Of a stretch of DNA of 64,000 nt, positions 41,001 to 53,000 are shown in pieces. Under the pieces are notes generated by a model. The model was not told the DNA's origin, did no database searches, and saw only the letters and a program-made list of their open reading frames with translations. The first letter of the stretch is position 1, and each line of letters starts with the position of its first letter. This DNA comes from Heterobilharzia americana. Lineage: Eukaryota; Platyhelminthes; Trematoda; Strigeidida; Schistosomatidae. A program made the position numbers and the translations under genes. Location of the stretch: NCBI GenBank assembly GCA_944470555.2, contig OX104130.1, positions 42,627,491-42,691,490 on the forward strand, in the 5' to 3' direction.

Positions 41001-44000
41001 GATGATTTTTAAAATGCCACACCAGTCAAGATGAGTGAAAAGGATTTACATATGGATAACAAGAGTTGCGTATTTGGCTTTTTATATCCTCCCGCATGTC
41101 TATATGATAAATTCAGGTTATAAGAAAACTGCGACATCTTGAAATTCATGGACCGCTTAACTGTTCACAACACGATGTAACAGATTGGTCCCGTACTACT
41201 TTTCGTTGCCAAACTGTAATGTAAGCACTGCTAGCTTGAAGCAGATCAATCTTGATTTACATATAATGGAATGATCAAAATATCTCATCTGTGACACTTT
41301 AATGTCCAACCTGCCCTTTATTTGTATTGATTGTACTAAAAGAACTGTGGCATACACAGCGAAACGTTCAGAAAAATCTTGTTTTGATTTTTTAAACACG
41401 GTGAGATTATATTAAAACTTACCTGTACAATCATTTTATTTGTATTGCATTTTTGCCTCATGATTTTTTTTATATCTTTCCTCCTATACTTTTCAGTAAT
41501 ACTTTTTCCTTTTAATAAAGGGTTTGTCATTTGTCAAAGTACATTTGTACTTTACATTCAGTTCATTCTTTGCAAAATTGTTCGACGGAGTGATAAAATC
41601 AAACAATTTATTAACGAAACGTTTAAATAAAACATACCAAAGGAATAATACTTCTAGTTTATCTATCTCAGAATTTAAAACATCTTTAAATGACTCATTG
41701 TATCAGTTAAGGCATTTAACCTCATTGGATGATGATTCAAACGCATCTACTACATTATTAAACAATAATAATAGAGGAACTTTATTTAACTCAGAAAAGT
41801 ATGTGGAAACATTGAGTTTAACATCTCCTTCATCATTGAATAATTATGATGATGATTACAATACCACTTGTATGACAACAACAGCAAATATGGTTCCAGC
41901 AATCCCGCCTATATCAAACAATCCCAATACAAGTTTCAGTTCTCAAGTTCATCAGTTAGCGGATAACTTGAAGCAACTGCTTAATGATGCATTAAAATTA
42001 CAGGATACAATCAATGCTATACATCGACAAAAAAAGTTGAATGACTATCAGAAACAAATATCAAATGAGGATACACTTACAGTTATTGATCTGTTGCATT
42101 CTATATCACATCGAAGTCGTTCGTCACCAGAACTACGGTTATACTGGCTTTTACAGATTGCTGAGAAGCATTATGAAGTATGTTTTGTTTGTTAACAGCG
42201 TCAAGTTAAGTAATGGGGTTTTTTTCTAAATTTTGTTTTCATTTTGAAATGTTTCTCTATTCGAATTGTTATCATATTAAAATATGTGAAATACATTTGC
42301 TAGTCATCAATATCCTAAATGATAGTTGAATTATAAAACAAATAAATAATAGGTATATTTTAAGTCATCAGTGTCCCTGAACTTTTAGTCAGCGTGCAGT
42401 GAGACCACTCTGTTATTACTTTAAACTATACTTTATTTCTTATATAGAAGGGATTTATCCTGTGGGACTTCTATGCTTAAAACACCCGTCTTCTGCGTCC
42501 AGTCGTCGACCAAGCCAACTTATTTGCTAGAGTGATGTTAAGGTTCCGATGGTCTTACAATGATAAAACTATGACTTGATACCACTGTATAAAGCCGAAA
42601 AACGTCCAACTTAGCGAAGTTAGCAACTACTGGCTTTCGTCTAAAAACCTTAAGGTAATAGGAATTTATGGTGTGATAACTAAGATGAGGCGAATAAAAG
42701 TTACTGAAAGACACCTATAAGGGTGGAAATATGCACATGTATGCTGGGGACCTTCAACTTCCTCACGTCCTCCATCTACAATGAACATGTCTCAGTTACC
42801 CCCAATCAGTACTGTGTTTTATACTTTTTGTCGAATTTTAGCTGCTTGCTTCGGTACGTGTTTATTTGAGATGTAGTACTTTCTCACTGTCCTCACTATT
42901 TCACTACTTACTTTTTTGTTTGATTTCACCTCTCGAAAACGTGGAAATGTATATGATTTGGTGTTTTTTAGGGTCCTGCATTATACGAACTAGTTCGCCT
43001 TTTTATTTCATAGGTTACATAGTATGTGCTACGTTGTAGATACTTTGCATTCTGAATGAATACATACTTTATCCAGAATTTCGTAACTCATAATCTTCCA
43101 ACTTGTTGGTGTACACATTTGCAGTAGGATGTTTGTTTGACTGGGATTTAGTCACGCTCACACAATTATTAGGTGATATGTAACATTATTCGGAATATTC
43201 ATTTTGAAGTAAAAACGTGAGTTTATACTAGGTCGTATATCTTCTCATACCTAATAACCATTGTTTTTGCTTTGAATTTCCTTTATAGCTTTCTCAATTC
43301 TCCGAAGCTTCTCAGTGTTTGGCACACTGTACAGCTATAGTAGCTGAACACTTAATCAATCGGAATTGTAGCCCACCTGGACTTTCCACTGCTGGGTGTG
43401 CAGATATTGCTGATGCTGTGAAAAATTTAAATATACTTGAAGAAAGCTGTGCATGTGGTTTCCCTAAAACGAGTGTATTCGATAATTTTAGTTGTTCTAC
43501 ACCTGTCATAATTCACGATCTAGCTGCATCTTTCAGACCCTTAGATGTTTCATGGCACTTTACAACACCTGGTTTTATGGCACTCATCTCCTGGACAGCA
43601 GAATCATTTTCGAAAGCTGGCTTCTATGAAATTGTGCCGTCTTTATATTCTCGACTTGTTTCACTGTTGCAGTCGAGTAATGATTATGGACGTCTAGCTG
43701 AAATCCATGGGCGAATAAGAGATGCATATGCTGTATTAAATAAAACTCAGGTAAAATTGAAAGCTTTTCATGAAAAGCTTTTCATGTTATTGTATTTTTA
43801 TCCATAAGGTCTCAACCTGTAATTCGTGCAACTTTTAACCGTATTTCAGCTGTTCAAAACTAGCTTAATCATTGCATCTTGAAAAATATTCCTCAGCATG
43901 ATTAGTAACATTTGAATAAATCTGATTAACAAGAAGCACCAAGTATAGGTTTTGAACTCGTTGGCAGTGATTCCAAAGATATATCCCCCACCTCAAGGAA

Positions 44001-47000
44001 ACATATTTTCTGAACTTCGACCTTGCATTTTGTAGTTCCAGAGACATTAATTTCAACGTTTTTTGGATTATCTCGGTTATCAGGGATTTTTAGATTGAAT
44101 GGCGTTCATGAGGACGGTCTAATATTAGTTAAAATGCTCTGTTGAGGAAGAATTTCTAGAAGAATCAAACACATACTCCATTACTACATATTTTGAAGCC
44201 GCAAATTAGAAATCCTGAGTCTGACATTTGCATTCATTGGTAACCTATTTCCATAGTTTATTGGTTGCTTATGACCTCATTATTTGAATTTGTGGGATAA
44301 AATGAGTAAATCAAAACCGCACTTTCCAGTGAAAGTTTGCACTTTTTTGATAGGATTCGATAAATATTGAAAATCAGAGTGTAACATCGATGACCTGAAT
44401 AAATAATGAGTAGTATTCATTAAATTCACTTCTCTGTAGCATTGTGAAATGTGTAACCATTAGCCATGTAAAAAATAAAACGATGTTACAGCTTCTAAAT
44501 CTGTCCTTCTATTCTTTCAGAACCATAAAAAAATGTTCAATAGTTATTTCCGTGTTGGTTTCCATGGTAGTTTATTTGGTGAATTAAATGGTAATGATTT
44601 CATATATAGAGAAGCTCCATATACAAAATTGGCTGAAATCACTCATCGACTTCAAGTGAGTCTTTGTTTTTTATTAGCTTATCGTTATGTATTCAAATGA
44701 AGCAATATTTCAACCACTTATACACTATTCATTCAAACTGGCACTTCCTTGCTAAGCTGCAGTCAAAATAACAGCTAGATTGACGTCAAAACGTTTGCTC
44801 GTAAGGAAACCAAGGTGAAACATCAATCAAGCTATCAAGAAATTCGTTAACTGAGAGATATCTGCTTTATATCTAGCGAAGACACGTCCTTACAGAATTT
44901 TAAACATACGTGGTGCTAGCAAGCATGTTTTACCTATTATTCAGTCAATGTCACCCCTATATCATTAATAATGTCATAAAAACACGACTTTAGTAACGTA
45001 GAAGTTAGGCTTAGCGGTTCGGTCAAAAGAGTTAAGTCAGTTGATGAGTTTGTGAAACATTAACCCAAATGGCTAAGACACTTGTTGCATATGTCTAGTC
45101 ACCTTCTGCCTCATCACAGTGTTATCTGAATTAAGCTTGGGCTGGAAAGAGGTTAGAGGTAGCCAGACTAAAATGCAACATCTGTCTACAAAGTTTCAGA
45201 CTGTTGGTCAGAACCACATAAGCAAATGAAGATCACCAATTTGAAGTTCATATAACAACTAAAATTGGCGGTTGAATTCTTTTCTTCGTCTTCCCTTTCT
45301 ACTTCTTACCACCAGTCTTGATTGCTTTCTATGGTATTTACCTATCTTTCATCCTGATGCCTTCTATCTTGGCATACTAACACGAGGTGTAGCAACTTGT
45401 ACCACTACTCAGCAACTCTAGGTCTCTTTTTGATAATGTTTGACTACTTCGTTTATTTTATTCACCAATGTGATTTTACCTGGGCAAAAATTCAAGGTTA
45501 TTTCTTGTTTTGGGTGAGGTTTTTGTTGACTTAGCTTCACTATAAGTCTGAATGACTCCTTCCAGCAAAAAACAAATCTGAGCATGATAGACCGAAAATT
45601 CTGACGACCAAATGAAACAATACAACCTCTGTTGTCCATGCTGCCTGCATGTTAGCGTTCGCAAAGGGTTGCCGTGTTGTATAAGATGAGTGAAATATAT
45701 CAATATAAGTCCATTAGGTCACGATAAATAGCTCCCTCATAGGTGTTTGAAGACTTAAGGCAAAGTACTCAGTCAGTGGACATCTTAAGGATTCTGTAAA
45801 ATTAGCACAGCTTTCATTCAAAACGTCTACAAATGAACTTATTGGGTTTGGCAGCAATGTATATTCTTGCTTTAATACATGGTCTAAAGGTTATAAACAA
45901 GTTATGTAGAGGTTAAAATATCACTAGAAAAGAAATAATACATCATTTCTCCAATTAAGTTCTAAAAGTATCGATATTGTATCTTTTATGGTGTTCTATT
46001 CTTTACTACCATCTTTAGTAATGAAATGGTTTTGATGCTATCCATAAATAGTTTGTAGGCTGTTTATTACAATTGTACTCTTAGGAAATAACGGTAAAGA
46101 TACCTTGTCTGCGTAGTAACCAATCTGTGCGTGTGTAGGTCTAAGTAATCGTATCATTGAGTACACACTCTGAAGATATTAAGTCTTTAATAATGTAGAA
46201 TTATCCAGTTATACAACTTTCAATGCTTATTGATTTTAGTTATGACCACTGATTCCCAATTCATTGCTAATTATAGACTGCATCCTTGCTATTCTGAATT
46301 ATTGTGACCCGCTCCATCTTAATTTTCATGTTACTAACTCAATATGTAAGCAGTTTGACCATAAACTTAGAAAGTATACTCGAAGTATACTTTCTAAAAA
46401 CGTCGAGGTGATTTTTTTTTTCATTGGTAAAGAATAGCATTATTTTCTTATCTATTCCTTTATGAATTGTTGATCAAGGTTGGATAGCATTTTTGCTTCA
46501 TATTTTATTGATGTTCATTTTTTCTTTTACATTCAATGACTATTCATGTGCTAGTTCCAAGTATGTTGTTACACTGCATCATTTGAAAACTACTGATTTA
46601 ATATTCTCAACATGATAAAACATACCTGAAGAAAATCATTTCAGTTCCTATCAACGTAAGATAATATTTCAAATGTACCCATAATGTTTCCATATAAAAG
46701 TATCTAGAAATGTGATTCACCCTCACCACTGTGCATCATTGTTTGTTTATTTTATTTTGCAGACGTTTTATGAAGCTAAATTTGGTCAAGATAAAGTAGT
46801 TATTATAAAAGATTCTAATGTTGTTGATCAGAAACAACTGGATTGTGATAAGGTATTTTATAAATAATTTCATTATTGCTTGATTCCATTAACTTTCTTA
46901 CTAATGTTGATTCAACTGTATTGAATGTTATAGCTATTACTGTATCAGTCATGCTTTGAATAAGAAAGTTAATCTAAGGCTGGAGATACCATTGTTTTGT

Positions 47001-50000
47001 GGTGAACTGTGGATCAGCTGAGTATCAAGTATTCGGATGATAATACTTCCACAGCTTGAATGCGGTTAGACATACCTGTACTGCATGACATGTATTGATC
47101 AGTCACTGGAGAGTGACGAATTTCATGTTGTTTAGTTCTAAGAGGTCATCGATTTACTTTATGAAGCTGTTATCCAGCTTACAAGACGCTAAGAATACTT
47201 TATTCCCCCCCCCCCCCCCCAATAAACTCCAACCAAAAATCATACTTTGTCTGACCGAGTTGAAATCTTGGTGTTTCAAATGCTCACTAGTATTTATCTG
47301 GTGGTCTTTTATTCTAGCTTGCTGTATAAAAATCGGCCTCAAATTTTCATACTACAGATTACAACCGACTCATGATTCATTTGAAAGTATTATGTTGAGT
47401 CTATAAAGTACACACGCCTAATTAACAGCTAATTTATACACCAGATATCACTCACTCCGGAATCCTCGAGACGAAAGGAATCAGTGGTTGAAAACTCTTG
47501 ATGACAGCCAAACGTTGGCCACAACGGCGCAGATGAATTCACTCCTTGATATCTAAAGCTTGAATATTTACACGAACCGTTATCTTCGGATTGTTTATTT
47601 TCTCATACAACTTTTTCTACTTTGATATCACTCTTATTTTATCCACTTATTCTTTGTATGTTACTGTGAAGTAAGGCAACTTGAGCCAATGCACTTATGC
47701 GCGAGGTTCTACGTTGATGTCAATTTCCGTCTCACATAAATTCGCCGTCTTATGTGAAAATGGTTAGTCCTTTCATTATAAAAGTAAAAAACTCCACTGG
47801 TAACATATTTCAAATGATTGCGTCTTTTATCTTGATTTGATTCAGGCTTACCTACAAATCACTTTTGTGGAACCTTATTTAGAAGACTTTGAGCTCCGAA
47901 GACGAACAACTGAATTTGATTGCAACTATGCATTAAGTAAGTGAATTGTTAAGACACTTAATCCCATTCTCTTATTTGAACTGCATCGAAACATGAAGGA
48001 AATTAACGGTGGGAAATCTGTCTACCCAAACTACACTGGATAGTTATCAGTTAATGAGTTAGAATTAAATGATAGTTGACTTTTATTATTTAGAACCAGG
48101 TCAATGGACTTCTTTAACTTCAGGAATTATTATGAGTTTTGACTATAATCGAGTACACTTTGTGCATTCAGAGTGGTCTGACCGAATATTACTCTTGTAA
48201 GCCTATTTGAATGTTGTTCACACAGCATCTGTCTAGCTGCAGATCTGAGAAATACTCGCATATCAATCAAATTTACTGGTTTAAAATTAGAAATTGAAAT
48301 ATATCAAACCCGACAAAGTATGAGTAGAAGAGATGATTCAAAACAATGTACCAGTGGCACACAGGTTTCTTGTGTGTTACTGCTAACCAAGTGTTAGATT
48401 ATCCCGGCTACTTTATCTGCTGATTTGTAATTACGTTGATTACTTTGAGCGAGGGTAAGTTGTCGTAAACCGTTGCCTGAGCCATATGCAGAAAGAATTT
48501 TAACTAACTTGGATCCTGAAGATGGTAGAAATTTGAAAGAAAATGACAATAGTCTTTTCCTTTAAATAACCACTTGGTTGAAGTAGGAGAATGAAACATT
48601 CTCATATTCAGAACCTGTCTTTTATTCACTTTTTCATTTCTTCTTGTAACCATATACTATTTATATTGCTGCACTTTAATCGCCTTTCGGTGCAGCTGAT
48701 GATCAATTATTTATTCTTTACTTATTTTATTGATGTTCAAAACAATATCCTTTGGATTTGCTTGTTGGAAGATTATTCTGAAAATCTAACCAGTTAACCG
48801 TTACCTCAATCATTTATTATATCTCTTTTCTGTATCGCTGAACTCATGATCCTGTAAAGTAACTAGCTCGAGAGAGAGTGTGTGTGTTACCCTAATTTTC
48901 GGCTCAGCTTCCAGTTCCTAGACATTATTATCTGATAGCCTTAAGGATCGGTTCCCTCACCGAACAAGAAACATCATAGCAACGCATCCACATTAAAACG
49001 AACACTTATCAGAACACTTTGTTAACGTCCTCTCAAAACTGATTAATGTAATCTCAGAGCCCTCCCAGCTATCAGACTTCAATGCATCCACATTCTCTGG
49101 GTTTTCTGATCCTTTAACCGTACTCATCTCCCCATAGGTAGACTTAGGTGGGATGCGTCTCACCACCCACCTTTACAAGGCAAATCACCTTCCCCTCTGA
49201 GGACCATTTCAACAACAGTGACTACCGGAATTAAGAAGCTGGATTCCCTTACCTTTCGGTCGCATTACTCCCAGCGCTCAGGGCAGAATCCGAACGGTTG
49301 ACTAAGCCGTCCAAGCTGTGGAGACTCGCGTCACTGATTTGTGCATATAGATCTGATCTACTGCGTTCACTCTTAAGTTAACTCTGACGGTGGACTGGTT
49401 GACATCCATCTGAGCCAAGTGGAGGCTCAATTTCATTGCGTAACTGGGTTCGATCAGTTATCACCGGCATATACACCATCCCCGGTTTTCCTTTCCAGTA
49501 GCCCGAACACCGCCTAACCATCCCGTGTAGAGCTCACGTTAATGCCGATATACGTAACTATGGCAGAGGCATTTGGCTACCTTAAGAAGTTCCTAATTAC
49601 TTCCACTGAACCCTTAATCCGACGAAGCATTTAGCTAAGTGAAACTCAGGTGTATTTAGTGGCCTGTAATGTTTTATTTCCATCATAAATTGTGTACAAG
49701 AGTCATGATAACCATTCGTTTTTGTTCAACTTAAAAAATAAAGATGACTGCTCGCTGTACTTAGTGCGAGTATACACACGTTCTCCGCTTCAGGAATCTT
49801 TGACAGTGTCTGATGATATTTTGGTTCCCATAGGAAACCATGGTGAGATTTCTCATCACATTCTGTGTATTTTTCAAACAACTGTTTAAGTCTCTGATGA
49901 TGTGGATAACTGGACATTTTGTGTGTGTGACATCTACTTAAAATCTTTTCATTGCGTTTTAACCAAAAGGATATACTGTTTACTTGCGCAACATATGATA

Positions 50001-53000
50001 AAATCCTGTATGTGTTTACTTTGTGATTACTCTATTCGCAATTTGCATATATACACATGTCCATGTTTCAGCAAGCTTTTTTACAAATTCTTTTTCCAGA
50101 GCGATTTGTTCATTCCATACCTTTCACAATAGATGGACAAAGTCATGGTAGTTTGAGTACACAATACAAGCGCAAGTACATTCTGACAACAGCTCGTTGT
50201 TTTCCTTACATGAAAACACGTTTATTAGTTGTATCAAGCGAATCACATACTCTGACTCCAATTGAAGTAGCCTTAGAGGATGTAACACGTCGTGTTGAAC
50301 AGTTAGACCGGGTACTGGCAACAGATCCACCTGATGTTAAATATTTACAAATGATATTGCAAGTAAGTTGCATGTTTTAAGGTTCTTAATCAAGCAAAAT
50401 TTATGCTAACTCCTTCTACAAAGAAGTATTTTTCTACTTAACTTCTTTTTCCTAATCACTCAATAAAAGAATCACTGCGCTTTAAATAACTGGATACGGT
50501 ATTAAATTCTACGATAAAATAATCGAAAACATAACAAATAGCGTAAAGATGTAGGTCTTCACACAGTAAGTGGTGTTTTCACTCTGATGGCTGGTTCTAC
50601 TCTATCACAAACCTCATACTTAATGACATATCGGCCTTGTATGAAATAGTGTGTAACTTGTTTGTAATGCCTAAAACGTTTTATAGCTGCAAGTGACATC
50701 ACCAACAAGTCACTATTTGATAAGATCTTGAATTTTAGTGATTGTAAGTTTGGTTAAAAACACATTTACTTGACCCTTAACCATAGTATACTGGTCTTAC
50801 TACAGATAGAGGAACTTAGAGATTAGTAGGTTGGAGACTTGAAATGGGTTTACTATGATATCGATAACAAGTCAATATCCTTTGAGCAAAAACTTGAGAA
50901 AGACAACTAGACAGGAAAAGTCAACGTAGAGCCTCACATACAAGTGCATTGCCTCAAATTGCCTCACTTCACAGCAGTATACAAAAAACTGGATAAAAAG
51001 CCCGATATCAAGCGGGCAAAGATGTATTTGAGGAGAAAGGATTAAAAAAATGAAGGTAATTCAAAACATCCAAGCATTAGAAGACGCTAAAGAGTGAATA
51101 CATCGCCATTATGACCGGTTTTTAGCCATACCACCGAGAATCCTCAACCACTGATTCCTGTCTCCTCGAATACCCCAGTCACGTAGTCCGCACCTTCTTA
51201 CACGGCTCAGGCCAACAGTCAAAATCTTTACTGATCAGTGTCACGTCTTGGCCTAGTTACTCTGGACCCCCTCCCAACCGAATCCGGCTCCCTCTAGGAT
51301 TGTACGTCGAGGTAGACGGTGGCTCGGTATGTGCAACTTATGTCTAAGCTACCTCAGCCAGTGAGGGTTCAAAACCTCATCGACTGACTTATCTGTCCTA
51401 CCTAGTACCCTTCGCCTAAGATCTCCATTGCCAACATGGCGATTTAGCGATATGGGAGCAGCGATATGAAGACACTTATGGTCAAAATCCTGTAGCCACT
51501 TCATATTTTCTACTTTTAATGAACACATTTCAGAGGGCAGAACAAACTGTGGATCAGCATACCCATCCTTTAACAGGTATTCTCTCCAGTCGACTCCAGA
51601 GATGGCCTGGCAATGCCAAACAGGCCTCCTGTGTCGAAGCTGAGATTTCATCAGCAACCGGCTCCTTTGGGCTTAAATAACTACCCATATAAGTGAAGTG
51701 GTCGATGCATTCAGCCACTATGCCGCTATGCGAAAAGGTGTAACATACGGTTAGTAATTAACCGTGAAAGCTCTCAAAACGCTAAGGCCTATCTCAGACT
51801 AAAGAAGCCGCTGTGTCGCTCCCATTCAGTATGCTCGCTGAATAATACTGCAACTACCATATGAATCTCAAATTCTGAGGTTTTTTCAGTGGTGCAGGCT
51901 AAATCATTCATTTCTCATTGTATTCACATATTACTTTCAGTAACTTATTTTTTTATTTTAGGGATGTATCGGAGCTGTGGTTAATCAAGGACCAATTGAA
52001 ATGGCAACAACATTTCTTGGACCTAATGAAAACAAGCCACTAAAATCTTTACTACCAGATTACAATTCTGGGTTTACAACTCTAGATCCGAATACGCATG
52101 AAAATGTACAAAATCGTCTTCGAATAACTTTTCAGCAATTTCTTATAAAGTAATTTCTATTGCATCTTGTCCATGTATGTTTGTGTATTCATGTTCCTAT
52201 GGGTTTTCAACCTCCATATTTTATCACTGTTAATATAACAGACTTATCAACTAAGCTGGTTAATCACGAACACTAGCCGACAGTTTTGCAAACCTGCGGC
52301 GAACAGTTAAACTACCTTTTGTTATGCTACTTTCGGATGTCACTAACAAGCTGACATTTTGATTCGTTTGTTAAGAATTCTCAAGATATGGATTTCAGCA
52401 GCACTGTGGATTTTGATTAGCCTTTACGAGTCTTAATCTCTTAAAGAAATAGGACCATCTTTATCAAGACATCGAAAGCTCTAGATATGTCACATGTTGT
52501 TGTTGTTGTTAACATGTAATGGATAGCCGAAAGTCCTATAATATTTTGCACTGAAGTATTTGAATGCAACTTATCAGTTGTAGTCATGTTCAGTTAGTCG
52601 AAAGCGGGAATCTAAGGATAACAATTTTCAGTTGTTCTTTCATCACCTTTATCTTCAATCCACACTTTTATAATACAAGAATATAATTTAACATTCCTTC
52701 TGAGCGTCTTCAAACACTTTCATGATCTTAATCAAATAATAGATATTGTGTGGATCAGACCGACAAGTACACATCGTTATGAACAGTTTCACTTTCTAGT
52801 GTAGATTGTTTAAAGTCAATCAGTTCCATCTTTCTGCATAACTAGAGGAGTTTTTATTTATTTTACTTGTTGCCACTTTTACGGTTGACATAAACAGTAG
52901 TTTTGTGCTCAACAAGGACTATTTTTTTCAAAAACATTATTGAAAGTTTCAAAACAGAGTAACTCAGTGATATCCACTTCAATACATGGATAAAAAACCT

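Larger units (their letters stand above)
46853..47845 (+). other. Intron 16
   Basis: Intron of about 1.0 kb containing a 16-base C run (47205-47220) and the 3' end of the second non-LTR family (47440-47720). Confidence 0.6.

Noticed and set aside
48094..48200. Possible extra exon after TTATTATTTAG
   Set aside because: Exons 17 and 18 join across it with a split Lys codon and uninterrupted DOCK homology.
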